Origin: Flagellimonas sp947499585
GTDB taxonomy: Bacteria; Bacteroidota; Bacteroidia; Flavobacteriales; Flavobacteriaceae
Direction: 5' to 3'
DNA: 64,000 bases
NCBI RefSeq assembly: GCF_044596045.1
Contig: NZ_CP138995.1
Coordinates: forward strand, 1,860,001-1,924,000
How positions within the stretch are numbered: position 1 is the stretch's first letter; each line of letters begins with the position of its first letter. Below, one piece after another: positions 1 through 8,088 of this stretch. Position numbers and translations under genes: made by a program. Under the pieces are notes generated by a model, which worked only from the letters and a program-made list of their open reading frames with translations, did not search any database and was not told where the DNA came from.

Positions 1-1021
1 GCGTACCATTCTCACTTTCTTGAATATGTCCTCTGGAACTTCCTTGTTCAAAAAGAATTCCTATGCTACCATTAACATCTGGAAAGGTGGAGCCTTTTCC
101 ATAATAATAGTCGTCGTAATTTTCTTCGGAATAATAGAGAGAACCAATTTTGTCCAATGCTTTTGCATGGTAAGTAGCAATTTCTTTTGTGAGCTCTTGA
201 TTAACCTTTGGGGTTAAAGGGTTTACTCTTGTAGGTTCTCCCGGCTGGAAGAAAAAGGTAGAATTTGTGCCCATTTCATGATGATCCGTCAAAATATTTG
301 GCAACCAATTGTGAAAGGTTTCAATACGCGCCCTACTTTCTGGAAGTTGCACGGGTAACCAATCACGGTTCATATCAAACCAATAATGGTTCGTCCGTCC
401 ACCAGGCCATACTTCATGGTATTCTCTTTCGTTATTATCAGAATTCAAGTTTTTACTTTTATTTACATTGGCCCAATATGCAAAACGTTGAAGGCCGTCT
501 GGATTAAAACTTGGATCTAAAAGAATGACCATATTCTCCAACATGGCATCAATTTCCGGACCTTGTGCAGCAGCCAGATAATATGCGTAGGCCAGAGAGG
601 CATTTGAGCCACTTGGTTCGTTTCCATGAATGGAAAACCCTTGGTAGACAACTATGGGCATTTCTGAAGTATTTGTAGTGCCACCTTCGGATAACGCAAC
701 ATGTTGCTGTCTTATGGTTTCAATATTTTGATGATTTTTTGGTGTGGTAATGGTTAGTAAAAGAACGGGTCTACCTTCATAAGTTTTTCCGCGATCTTCT
801 ATTGTAATTCTATCACTTGAAGCGGCAAGTTGCTGCATGTAGAACGCTAGTTTATCATGGGTCACATGCCATTCTCCAACTTCATGTCCAATAACTTCGG
901 CTGGTTTTGGAATATTAGGATTATAAGAAGTATTACCGGGCAAGTAATAGTCCAAGGTTACATTTTGAGCCATTAGCCCGAGTCCAAGCATCATAAAGAA
1001 CAAGATGTTGAATTGTTTCAT
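1..1021 (-). CDS. M14 family zinc carboxypeptidase, C-terminus cut by window edge
   Basis: Exported metallopeptidase of the M14 (carboxypeptidase A-like) family; the reading frame runs off the left edge, so the C-terminal part is missing. The ATG at 1021 opens a signal peptide (about residues 1-19, ending LMAQ). The zinc motif HGNEPSG lies at about residues 132-138 (His132 and Glu135 as ligands), followed by FDMNRDW and DHHEM, which fit the substrate-binding and third-ligand region of the family. It probably removes C-terminal residues from peptides in the periplasm or outside the cell. It stands alone: the neighbouring DUF3276 gene ends in a terminator before it. Family assignment is firm; the substrate is unknown. 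Confidence 0.9.
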   Translation of the reverse strand, partial: MKQFNILFFMMLGLGLMAQNVTLDYYLPGNTSYNPNIPKPAEVIGHEVGEWHVTHDKLAFYMQQLAASSDRITIEDRGKTYEGRPVLLLTITTPKNHQNIETIRQQHVALSEGGTTNTSEMPIVVYQGFSIHGNEPSGSNASLAYAYYLAAAQGPEIDAMLENMVILLDPSFNPDGLQRFAYWANVNKSKNLNSDNNEREYHEVWPGGRTNHYWFDMNRDWLPVQLPESRARIETFHNWLPNILTDHHEMGTNSTFFFQPGEPTRVNPLTPKVNQELTKEIATYHAKALDKIGSLYYSEENYDDYYYGKGSTFPDVNGSIGILFEQGSSRGHIQESENGT

Positions 1022-1049
1022 AAGATTGTGTTTGTGTTAGTCATTGCTA

Positions 1050-1085
1050 AAAATAAAAAACGACCTGCTTAGTAGAGGTCGTTTT
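1050..1085 (-). terminator. Rho-independent terminator after the DUF3276 gene
   Basis: A 10-bp perfect inverted repeat, AAAACGACCT (1057-1066) and AGGTCGTTTT (1076-1085), with a 9-nt loop. On the minus strand the stem is followed by a U-rich tract (complement of the A-run at 1051-1060), which is the direction of the DUF3276 transcript. Confidence 0.8.
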
Positions 1086-1107
1086 AAGTTTTTTTTAGAG
1101 ATTCAGT

Positions 1108-1482
1108 TTAAATGTCATCGAAATCAACATCTGTAAAGTTTCCTGTTGCCTCTCCATTTTCACTTGCATTGTTTTCTTCTTCTTTCTTGAAATCTTTTTG
1201 ATGTCTTTCTGAGATCACTTCTTGGCCTTTTTCATCAATAATGTAATCCATCATTTCCTCCATGATTTCTTTAAAAGCTGTAAAATCTTCCTTGTATAAG
1301 TAGATTTTATGCTTCTTGTAGTGAAAAGAACCATCATCATGTGTGAATTTTTTGCTTTCGGTGATTGTTAAATAGTAATCGCCAGCCTTGGTGCTTCTTA
1401 CATCAAAAAAGTAGGTTCTTCTCCCTGCCCGTAGTACTTTGGAGTGAATTTCTTCCTGATCCATTATATCTTTATCGCCCAT
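1108..1482 (-). CDS. DUF3276 PUR-alpha-like nucleic-acid-binding protein
   Basis: A small protein of about 124 aa of the DUF3276 family, whose members adopt a PUR-alpha-like fold and bind DNA or RNA (the Borrelia BpuR group). The conserved core RAGRRTYFFDVRSTKAGDYY and the stretch KKFTHDDGSFHYKKHKIYLY are both present, followed by an acidic tail. I chose the ATG at 1482 (MGDKDIMDQ) because the longer frame starts only at a TTG at 1527 and adds a non-conserved leader. The gene has its own terminator downstream. It lies 81 nt from the ABC exporter upstream, so co-transcription is possible. Its exact role in Bacteroidota is not established. Confidence 0.85.
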   Translation of the reverse strand: MGDKDIMDQEEIHSKVLRAGRRTYFFDVRSTKAGDYYLTITESKKFTHDDGSFHYKKHKIYLYKEDFTAFKEIMEEMMDYIIDEKGQEVISERHQKDFKKEEENNASENGEATGNFTDVDFDDI

Positions 1483-1563
1483 ATGGTCTAGTGTGTCGTT
1501 TAATGCAATGTTGAATAATTCTATCAAAAATGTAAAAAAAATGCTAATCCAGCAACTTTTTTA

Positions 1564-3315
1564 TCATTCTTTCTCAGAGAGTTGGTTAAGGTAGAGCTCT
1601 TTGTAGTATCCTTCAATATTGTTTAATTTTTCATGTGTGCCTTCTTGGATTATTGTACCATTTTCAAGTACAATTATCTTATCTGCATTTTTTGCAGAAG
1701 ATACTCTATGGCTTACAATAAGTGTAGTTTTATTCTGAGACACTTGTTTTAAATTATTCAATATCTCTTCCTCTGTTTCTGTATCTACTGCAGACAAGCA
1801 ATCATCAAAAAGATATATTCGCGGGTCTTTTAACAAAGCTCTGGCTATTGATACTCGTTGTTTTTGCCCACCACTTAAAGTAATACCGCGCTCGCCAAGA
1901 ACAGTGTCATATTTTTTAGTGAACCCTTCAATGTTTTCGTGAACTACCGCTTTTTTGGCCACGGATACAATTTCTTCAAATGAAGCATTTTCATTTCCAA
2001 AACGAATATTGTTTTCTATCGTATCAGAAAAAAGAAAAGCATCTTGAGGCACTGCACCAATGGCGCTTCGCAAACTATTTAGATTCAATTCCTGTATCGC
2101 TGTGCCATCAATTAAAACTTCACCAGAGGATACATCGTAAAGCCTGGCAACCAAATCTAGAATAGTTGATTTTCCGGATCCTGTCTTTCCTAAAAAGGCT
2201 ACTGTCTGTCCAGCTTTTATAGTAAAGGAAATATTATTGAGCGCTGTTATATTTGTGTCTTCATAGGTGAAGGTCACGTTTCTAAATTCGATACCCCCAG
2301 TTATGGGTGTATACTCTTGAACCTCATTTTTAATTGTAGGCTGTACTTTTAAAAACTCGTTGATTCTTTTTTGGGAAGCTTCTGCCCGTTGTACAATTGA
2401 TGTTAACCAACCTACAACTGCAACTGGCCACGTTAGCATGTTTACATAAAGGATAAATTCAGCAATAATACCTATAGAAGCTATTTCGCCATTAATGTAT
2501 TGTTTGCCACCGATGTAAATAACAAAAATGTTGCTTATACCAATCAATAAAATCATTAGAGGAAAGAACCAAGCGTTTACTTTGGCTAAATCCATGCTTG
2601 TATCTTTTCCTTCAATGGCCAAATCCTTAAGCTCAGCATTGATTTTTGGTTCTAATCCATATGCTTTTATTACCGAAACCCCAGAAAAAGACTCTTGAGT
2701 AAATGTTGAAAGCGTAGACAAATATTCTTGAACCTTTGTACTTCTTTTATGTATGATTTTACTTATCTGATAGATTAAAACCGATAAAAAAGGCAAAGGA
2801 AGTAGGGTATAAGCCGCCAAAGTAGGTGCCTTGATAAACATTAAGGGAATTAAACATACAAAGAGGGTAAGCGTCTGAATGCCGTACATGATCGCTGGCC
2901 CCCCATACATTCGCACTTGGTTAACATCTTCACTGATTCTGTTCATTAAATCACCAATTCTATTTTTTTTGTAGAAATTGAGATTTAGGAATTGATAGTG
3001 GTCAAAGACTTCATTCTTTAAATCGTACTCTATATATCTAGAAACATTGATGATGGTCTGGCGCATTAAAAAGGTGAAAAGTCCTGATAGTAATGCGGCA
3101 CCAACAATAATGAGTATATATTCAAATAAAAGTCCTTTAGCTTCAGATAAAGAAATGGTCTCTGAGATAAAACCCTCCACAGCCTGTATGGATTTATTCA
3201 CATAGGAAGGCATGATAAGGGAAAAAACACGGGCAATGATGGTGATTAAAATCCCCAAAAACAGTTTAAACCAGTATTTTTTAAAGTATTTGTTAAGGTG
3301 TTTTAGTTCCTTCAT
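1564..3315 (-). CDS. ABC exporter, fused membrane and ATPase domains
   Basis: An MsbA/MdlA-type half-transporter of about 583 aa that would act as a dimer in the inner membrane to export lipids, peptides or drugs. The N-terminal part has six hydrophobic segments. The ATPase domain shows Walker A GKTGSGKST, signature LSGGQKQR and a Walker B region FDDCLSAVD. The residue after the Walker B Asp is Asp, not the usual catalytic Glu. This is typical of the degenerate-site partner in heterodimeric exporters (MdlA, YheI or TM287 type), yet no partner gene is adjacent. I chose the ATG at 3315 (MKELKHLNKYF); the frame is open to 3417 but that extension lacks conserved sequence. Confidence 0.88.
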   Translation of the reverse strand: MKELKHLNKYFKKYWFKLFLGILITIIARVFSLIMPSYVNKSIQAVEGFISETISLSEAKGLLFEYILIIVGAALLSGLFTFLMRQTIINVSRYIEYDLKNEVFDHYQFLNLNFYKKNRIGDLMNRISEDVNQVRMYGGPAIMYGIQTLTLFVCLIPLMFIKAPTLAAYTLLPLPFLSVLIYQISKIIHKRSTKVQEYLSTLSTFTQESFSGVSVIKAYGLEPKINAELKDLAIEGKDTSMDLAKVNAWFFPLMILLIGISNIFVIYIGGKQYINGEIASIGIIAEFILYVNMLTWPVAVVGWLTSIVQRAEASQKRINEFLKVQPTIKNEVQEYTPITGGIEFRNVTFTYEDTNITALNNISFTIKAGQTVAFLGKTGSGKSTILDLVARLYDVSSGEVLIDGTAIQELNLNSLRSAIGAVPQDAFLFSDTIENNIRFGNENASFEEIVSVAKKAVVHENIEGFTKKYDTVLGERGITLSGGQKQRVSIARALLKDPRIYLFDDCLSAVDTETEEEILNNLKQVSQNKTTLIVSHRVSSAKNADKIIVLENGTIIQEGTHEKLNNIEGYYKELYLNQLSEKE

Positions 3316-3446
3316 AAGAGGGAAAGATGGTTTTTCAGAAGTCGTTTTTCGCTGACAATTCAGCAAATATATGGGATTACTGACAAAGTAAATGTTATAA
3401 AACTGATAAGAAAACAACTTTGGTAGGTGGGAAAGAAATATAAGAT

Positions 3447-3454
3447 TACTTTTG
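3447..3454 (+). promoter_or_regulatory. -7 box of the nusB promoter
   Basis: TACTTTTG matches the Bacteroidota vegetative -7 consensus TAnnTTTG and lies 41 nt before the nusB start. The nearest TTG upstream (3420-3422) is 24 bp away, slightly long for a -33 element. Confidence 0.5.
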
Positions 3455-3495
3455 CGCAGTGAAAGCCAATCTATGACTTTAAAAGTTCTTTAAAA

Positions 3496-4443
3496 ATGCT
3501 TACCAGAAGGCATATCAGAGTAAAAGTGATGCAATGTATTTATGCATTGATCCAATCCAAAGATGATTCCTTGGAGAAACAACAGAAGTTTCTAAAAGTG
3601 AGTATAGAGAACATGTATGTGCTCTATTTGCTTGTTTTGAGTCTTTTGGCCGAATTGCATAAAATGGCCGAAAAGCATGTGAACCACGCTTCAAAAAAAT
3701 ATGTTGCTACGGAGGATGACAGGTATCCAAATGGAGAAAAATTTGTGAAAAACAAATTATTGCTTCAAATTTCTAACAACGAGTCGCTCAAAAAAGAACT
3801 CTCCAAAAGAAAATTGAATAATTGGTACTTGAACGAAGAGTACGTTAAAATTATCTACAAAGAGGTTGTTGCAAGCGATATCTACAAGGAATATATGACC
3901 AATGATAAGGGTGGTTATGAAAACGATAAAGAAATAATACTTGAGCTTTACAAAAACATTATCGCTCCTAATGATAAGATCTATGATTATTTTGAAGATG
4001 AGAAACTTACTTGGGTAGATGATATTCCAATAGTAAACACGTATTTGGCCAAACGATTGCGTAAATCAACCGCATCTTCAGATGAAAACTTCTTTCTTCC
4101 TTCTTTGTTAAAAGATCAACAAGACATGGAATATGCCAATGAATTGCTGACCAAAACCTTGTTGAATGATGCCAAGTGGGAAAAAGAGATAGAAGGTAAA
4201 ACACCTAATTGGGATAATGATCGTATTGCAGAGATTGATTCTATAATATTAAAAATGGGGATATGTGAGCTGCTCAACTTCTCATCTATACCAGAGAAGG
4301 TGACACTAAATGAATATTTGGAAATAGCGAAGGAGTATTCAACACCCAAGAGCAGTATTTTTATTAACGGGGTTTTAGATAAGCTGGCCAAGGAATATAA
4401 ATCTACTGGTAAGCTGCAAAAAATAGGAAGAGGTCTACAATAA
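3496..4443 (+). CDS. nusB: Transcription antitermination protein NusB
   Basis: RNA-binding component of the antitermination complex that, with NusE (S10), assists rRNA transcription. The N-terminus TRRHIRVKVMQCIYA and the C-terminal block from about residue 245 (EIDSIILKMGICELL, then PKSSIFINGVLDKLA) are typical NusB. At 315 aa it is about twice the length of the E. coli protein, which is normal for Bacteroidota: the N-terminal half carries a large insertion. It starts at ATG 3496 after a good TAnnTTTG box and heads a cluster with a DUF1573 lipoprotein and yajC, an arrangement I recall as common in Flavobacteriaceae. Confidence 0.93.
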   Translation: MLTRRHIRVKVMQCIYALIQSKDDSLEKQQKFLKVSIENMYVLYLLVLSLLAELHKMAEKHVNHASKKYVATEDDRYPNGEKFVKNKLLLQISNNESLKKELSKRKLNNWYLNEEYVKIIYKEVVASDIYKEYMTNDKGGYENDKEIILELYKNIIAPNDKIYDYFEDEKLTWVDDIPIVNTYLAKRLRKSTASSDENFFLPSLLKDQQDMEYANELLTKTLLNDAKWEKEIEGKTPNWDNDRIAEIDSIILKMGICELLNFSSIPEKVTLNEYLEIAKEYSTPKSSIFINGVLDKLAKEYKSTGKLQKIGRGLQ

Positions 4444-4455
4444 ACAATATTTGAT

Positions 4456-4463
4456 TAATTTTG
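4456..4463 (+). promoter_or_regulatory. Possible -7 box before the DUF1573 gene
   Basis: TAATTTTG fits TAnnTTTG in the 39-nt gap between nusB and the DUF1573 gene, 19 nt before the start codon. No clear -33 TTG lies at the right distance, so it may be only an internal promoter. Confidence 0.35.
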
Positions 4464-4482
4464 GAAAAAATAATTTTTTAGT

Positions 4483-4962
4483 ATGAAAAAAATAACAACA
4501 ATTTTAAGTTTGATTTTGACTGTTGCTCTTGTAAGTGTTTCCTGCAAGGATAAGGCTTCAAGTAAAATAGTTGCTGACAATGTTGAAAGTGCTACAGATA
4601 GAGATGAAGCACAAAAGCAGCTTCCTGTAATGAGTTTTGAAAAATCAGAACATGATTTTGGTACAATTGCTCAAGGTACTCCACAAGAGACCGTGTTTAA
4701 ATTTACCAATACTGGGAATGCTCCTTTAATTATTACTGATGCCAAGAGCAGCTGTGGATGTACTGTTCCAGAATATCCAAAAAATACGCCAATTGCGGCA
4801 GGTGAAAGCGGTGAATTATTGGTTAAGTTTAATGGTTCTGGTCAAAATCAGGTGACCAAAACGGTAACTGTTACTGCAAATACTGAAAAAGGCTCAGAAC
4901 TTTTAAGAATAAAGGCCTTTGTTAACCCAAAGAACGCACAAGCTGCGGGTCCTGTTAAATAG
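4483..4962 (+). CDS. DUF1573 lipoprotein
   Basis: A predicted lipoprotein of 159 aa: signal sequence followed by a lipobox ending at Cys21 (VSVSCKDK). Residues about 55-150 form a DUF1573 domain, an Ig-like beta fold, with the hallmark HDFGTIAQGTP, TNTGNAPLII and the double-Cys motif SSCGCTVPEYP. DUF1573 proteins are abundant in Bacteroidota and are found in periplasmic or surface proteins; no reaction is known. It sits between nusB and yajC (13 nt before yajC) and is probably co-transcribed with them. Confidence 0.88.
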   Translation: MKKITTILSLILTVALVSVSCKDKASSKIVADNVESATDRDEAQKQLPVMSFEKSEHDFGTIAQGTPQETVFKFTNTGNAPLIITDAKSSCGCTVPEYPKNTPIAAGESGELLVKFNGSGQNQVTKTVTVTANTEKGSELLRIKAFVNPKNAQAAGPVK

Positions 4963-4975
4963 AGCAAATTTTTAG

Positions 4976-5266
4976 ATGGAAAATATTGGACAGTTTTTAC
5001 CACTGATATTGATTTTTGTAGTGGCGTATTTTTTTATGATTCGCCCGCAAATGAAACGTCAGAAGGATGAGAAAAAATTTACTTCGGAGCTTAAAAAAGG
5101 AGATCGAATTATAACGAAAAGTGGACTTCACGGCAAGATTGTGGAATTAAATGACAAAGATTTTTCTTGTGTTATTGAAACCATGGCCGGTCGCTTAAAA
5201 TTTGATCGTTCTGCTATCTCTATGGAGATGAGTAAGAAAGCGGCAGCTCCTCCAGCTAAAAAATAA
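4976..5266 (+). CDS. yajC: Preprotein translocase subunit YajC
   Basis: Small accessory subunit of the Sec translocon (SecDF-YajC). The 96-aa protein has one membrane segment (about residues 8-24, FVVAYFFMIRPQMKRQ at its end) followed by the conserved cytoplasmic domain with KKGDRIITKSGLHGKI, the typical YajC signature. The sequence ends in an Ala/Pro/Lys tail. It is the last gene of the nusB cluster, followed at once by a strong terminator. Confidence 0.93.
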   Translation: MENIGQFLPLILIFVVAYFFMIRPQMKRQKDEKKFTSELKKGDRIITKSGLHGKIVELNDKDFSCVIETMAGRLKFDRSAISMEMSKKAAAPPAKK

Positions 5267-5287
5267 AATTCAATCCTTTTAGGAAGT

Positions 5288-5318
5288 AAAAAGCACCTGT
5301 TATCAGGTGCTTTTTTTG
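5288..5318 (+). terminator. Terminator of the nusB-DUF1573-yajC cluster
   Basis: Perfect 12-bp stem (AAAAAGCACCTG at 5288-5299 with its complement at 5304-5315), TTAT loop, and a run of T to 5317. It is 21 nt after the yajC stop codon. Confidence 0.9.
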
Positions 5319-5372
5319 TTTCGGGCCGAAAACGATAAAAAAGTGATAACTTGTTGAACATCAATTTTTATC

Positions 5373-6722
5373 ATGGAAACTAGAAGGAATTTCATCAAAA
5401 GAAACACATTATTTGCTGGAGGAGTGGCAGTCTCAACACTATTCCCAATGGAACTTTTGGCAACAATGCGAAAGAAAGTTGGAGCCAACGACAGAATTAA
5501 TGTGGGCCTAATTGGATGCAAGGGGATGGGCTTTGCCAATCTGACCTCCATGCTAAAAATGTCGGAAATCAATGTCTTGGCGCTGTGCGATATAGACGAA
5601 AATGTGCTTAAACAACGTGTGGCAGATTTAGAAGAAGCAGGTCTTAAAAAACCCAAGTTATACAGCGACTACCGTAAATTACTAGAGGATAAAGATTTGG
5701 ATATTGTCATTGTGAGTACTCCAGACCATTGGCATTGCCTACAGTTGATTGATGCTTTACAAGCAGGGAAAGATGTGTATTGCGAGAAACCCATTGCCAA
5801 CTCCATAGCCGAGTGTGATGTAATGTTGAACCATGTCAATTCGAGCGATCGCATGGTCCAAATAGGTCAATGGCAGCGTAGTCAACCTCATTTTGTTGAC
5901 GCGATAAATTATGTGCACTCCGGGGCCTTGGGAAAAATACGTATGGCCAAAGCCTGGGCATTTCAAGGTTGGATGAAACCCGTGCCGGTAGTTCCCAATA
6001 GTTCCGTTCCAAACGGAGTGGATTATAAAATGTGGCTAGGACCTGCTCAAAACCGTCCTTTCAATCAAAATCGATTCCACTTTAACTTTAGATGGTTTTG
6101 GGATTATGCGGGTGGATTAATGACTGATTGGGGGGTTCACCTAATAGATTATGCCCTGTATGGAATGAAAGCTTCAACGCCTAAGTCTGTTATGGCTTTG
6201 GGTGGAAAATTCGCATACCCCGATGATGCATCTGAAACCCCGGACACTTTACAGACTGTTTATGAATTTGATGATTTCTCACTTTTGTGGGAACATGCAA
6301 CGGGTATTGATGGAGGTAATTATGGACGAAACCACGGAATAGCTTTTATTGGAAACAATGGTACTTTGGTGTTAGATCGTGGAGGTTGGGAAGTAATTCC
6401 AGAAAAAAACCGTCCGAATTGGAGTGAGGACCTTGGACCCAAAATAGAACCGGTTCCATTACAACCCAATACAGGTAATGGATTGGACTTGCATACAGCC
6501 AACTTTGTTGAAGCAGTAAAACAGCGGGATAAAACTATATTAAGAGCCCCTATAAAAGTTGGATACGATGCGGCCAAGGTTTGCCACATGGGTAATATTG
6601 CTTTTAAAACGGGGGAGCGGTTGTTCTGGGATGCCGAAAAATCTAGTTTTAATAAAAGTGAAGCCGATGCGTTTTTGAAGACAGCCTATCACAATGGCTG
6701 GAAGCTACCAAAAGTTGGATAA
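5373..6722 (+). CDS. Exported Gfo/Idh/MocA family oxidoreductase
   Basis: NAD(P)-dependent sugar dehydrogenase-like protein of 449 aa. The N-terminus METRRNFIKRN followed by a hydrophobic stretch is a Tat-type signal, so the folded enzyme with its cofactor is probably exported to the periplasm. The Rossmann motif GLIGCKGMG is at residues 45-53 and the catalytic-lysine motif EKP at 138-140; a GFO_IDH_MocA C-terminal domain follows, with the family's tryptophan-rich region FRWFWDYAGGLMTDWGVHLID. Such exported members are common in polysaccharide-degrading Bacteroidota, but no sugar cluster adjoins it here. The substrate is unknown. Confidence 0.9.
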   Translation: METRRNFIKRNTLFAGGVAVSTLFPMELLATMRKKVGANDRINVGLIGCKGMGFANLTSMLKMSEINVLALCDIDENVLKQRVADLEEAGLKKPKLYSDYRKLLEDKDLDIVIVSTPDHWHCLQLIDALQAGKDVYCEKPIANSIAECDVMLNHVNSSDRMVQIGQWQRSQPHFVDAINYVHSGALGKIRMAKAWAFQGWMKPVPVVPNSSVPNGVDYKMWLGPAQNRPFNQNRFHFNFRWFWDYAGGLMTDWGVHLIDYALYGMKASTPKSVMALGGKFAYPDDASETPDTLQTVYEFDDFSLLWEHATGIDGGNYGRNHGIAFIGNNGTLVLDRGGWEVIPEKNRPNWSEDLGPKIEPVPLQPNTGNGLDLHTANFVEAVKQRDKTILRAPIKVGYDAAKVCHMGNIAFKTGERLFWDAEKSSFNKSEADAFLKTAYHNGWKLPKVG

Positions 6723-6732
6723 GTAATATCCT

Positions 6733-6870
6733 TTGTTATGGTTGCACTTATCGGTTAGTATAAGAGTAGTAGCGGGATTAGTATACAACTACTTTTCAGA
6801 AAACAATATACTTAATTATACGCAAAAACGGCTTGGATTAAAACCCAAACCGCTATTACTTTTATACATT
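6733..6870. other. Non-coding spacer, repeat-like, at the left edge of the sigma/SRPBCC block
   Basis: No convincing gene. The stretch holds a terminator-like hairpin (6824-6854) and short motifs (TTGCACTTATCGGTTAG, ACAACTACTTTTCAG) that resemble, from memory only, non-coding sequence flanking inserted genes in other Flavobacteriaceae. A frame open across 6733-6990 has no protein-like character and runs into the SRPBCC gene in antisense. Confidence 0.3.
6824..6854 (-). terminator. Terminator of the SRPBCC genes
   Basis: On the minus strand CGGTTTGG (6852-6845) pairs with CCAAGCCG (6836-6829) with one T-G wobble, then TTTTT follows. It lies 31 nt past the stop codon of the last SRPBCC gene and points the same way. 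Confidence 0.6.
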
Positions 6871-6879
6871 GTTAGGCAC
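6871..6879. repeat. Left arm of 9-bp inverted repeat bounding the sigma/SRPBCC block
   Basis: GTTAGGCAC, the perfect complement of GTGCCTAAC at 9645-9653. It lies 5 nt past the stop codon of the last SRPBCC gene. Its first seven bases fit the integron attC core consensus GTTRRRY. Confidence 0.55.
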
Positions 6880-6884
6880 TGGCT

Positions 6885-7367
6885 TTATTTTACCAATTTG
6901 ATTATACTTTCAACCATTTCTAATCGAGCGCTGGTTATAAATCCATCGAATTGTTCTCTGGTCATATTTGGATTTTCCATAAATTCATAACTAGATGTCC
7001 AAACAATCATTGATTTATTATAGCCTAAATCTACTACTTTAATAAGATTGTTCATGTTTTTAGCTGGTACACCTTCTATTACTTGATACGAATAAGTTCT
7101 AGTTTTGTCATCGAATCCTGTTATCTTTTCTTTAAAATAACCTTTTCCGTCAGCAGAAGTACAAACTCTTTCTCCACCAATACCTTTTGGACCTTTCCAT
7201 TGTACTTTAGACACAAAAGATGAAAGCTCATCAATATTGTCCATTTTTCGAATTTGCTCCCAAACTTTATCTGCTGAGCTTTCTATTTCTGTTACTAATG
7301 GTGTTTGTGCTTGCAACATTGTAGTTACAGAAATTAATAAGATGAATAGAATTTTTACTTTTTTCAT
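6885..7367 (-). CDS. Exported SRPBCC (START-like) family protein
   Basis: A 160-aa protein with a signal peptide (about residues 1-21, ending MLQAQ) and a single SRPBCC domain, the helix-grip fold with a deep hydrophobic cavity seen in Bet v 1, START and polyketide cyclase proteins. The family start (E-I-E-S-S-A-D-K-V-W-E-Q-I) and the central EKITGFDDKTRTYSYQVIEG stretch fit. It probably binds a small hydrophobic ligand in the periplasm; no catalytic residues can be named. It follows the second exported SRPBCC gene by 36 nt with no promoter of its own and so is probably co-transcribed from the ECF promoter at 8045-8077. Confidence 0.8.
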   Translation of the reverse strand: MKKVKILFILLISVTTMLQAQTPLVTEIESSADKVWEQIRKMDNIDELSSFVSKVQWKGPKGIGGERVCTSADGKGYFKEKITGFDDKTRTYSYQVIEGVPAKNMNNLIKVVDLGYNKSMIVWTSSYEFMENPNMTREQFDGFITSARLEMVESIIKLVK

Positions 7368-7403
7368 TGTCTTGATTTTTAGATGTTAATTAAAATTTAT
7401 TAT

Positions 7404-8021
7404 TTATGTTTTTATTATTGTAGCTTTAGGATACTTCTTCTTTATTTCCTTGTATTTGTCAGTTCCACCAGTAACACGTTCACCAGTTTCTATGTAGTGC
7501 TTTAGACCTACAAGAGTACCAGATAATTGTTTTTTGAATCCACCTTTTGCAATTATGCCTAAAAATGCTGGTTTAGTTCTAAATTGAAACTCGTATGAAG
7601 CGGTTGAAGTACCATCACCATTATCTTTTACTCTATAAAAAGCTTGAGAATTGTCAAAATTTAAAGGTAGTTTAGCTCCATCTAGGACTACATTGCGCAT
7701 TACCATATTCTCATTGTCAATCTCTGCAATACGCTCTTTAGACCATTGTGTTCCTTTTTCATTAAAATTGCACTTGCGCTCAGCTCCTAATTCGCCTTTT
7801 AATGAACCGTTAGTATATTCTGAAGTATAGATATATGGTGAGAAGTTTGATATTTCTCCATAATCTAAAACCATTGCTTCCCATACTCGTTCTGCAGGTG
7901 CATTAATTTTCATTTCTACTTTTACTGTACGGAACTTTTTTGCCATACTTTGGGCTGAAGCATTCAGACTCATTATTGCTAAGACTATGAATGTTAATAT
8001 TGATTTCGTTGTGATTTTCAT
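7404..8021 (-). CDS. Exported SRPBCC (START-like) family protein
   Basis: A 205-aa protein with a signal peptide (about residues 1-23, ending ASAQ) and an SRPBCC domain opening with VEMKINAPAERVWEAMVLDYGEI, a typical N-terminal strand and helix of the fold (here written as the stretch VEMKINAPAERVWEAM). The C-terminal helix contains LVGLKHYIETGE, also seen in the cytosolic paralogue as DLKYYVETGN, so the genes look like old duplicates. A lysine-rich tail follows. It has its own ECF-type promoter 24 nt upstream and is likely co-transcribed with the SRPBCC gene after it. Function is unknown beyond a probable hydrophobic ligand. Confidence 0.8.
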   Translation of the reverse strand: MKITTKSILTFIVLAIMSLNASAQSMAKKFRTVKVEMKINAPAERVWEAMVLDYGEISNFSPYIYTSEYTNGSLKGELGAERKCNFNEKGTQWSKERIAEIDNENMVMRNVVLDGAKLPLNFDNSQAFYRVKDNGDGTSTASYEFQFRTKPAFLGIIAKGGFKKQLSGTLVGLKHYIETGERVTGGTDKYKEIKKKYPKATIIKT

Positions 8022-8044
8022 AATTTAAAATTTAAGTTCTAGTA

Positions 8045-8077
8045 CTTTGATACAATGCTTGGATAAGTGTTACAAAA
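8045..8077 (-). promoter_or_regulatory. ECF-type promoter of the two exported SRPBCC genes
   Basis: On the minus strand: TTTTGTAACAC (8077-8067), 15-nt spacer, ATCAAAG (8051-8045). The -35-like element is identical to the two sister promoters at 8610-8642 and 9593-9625 and the spacing is the same to the base. The -10-like element ends 23 nt before the start codon at 8021. Confidence 0.75.
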
Positions 8078-8088
8078 CCTAAGCAACC

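Noticed and set aside
265..507. An 80-codon plus-strand open frame near the left edge
   Set aside because: Antisense to the M14 carboxypeptidase, whose zinc motif and signal peptide are clear.
6733..6990. An 85-codon open frame right of the Gfo/Idh gene
   Set aside because: It runs antisense into the SRPBCC gene, crosses a terminator hairpin and has no protein-like features.
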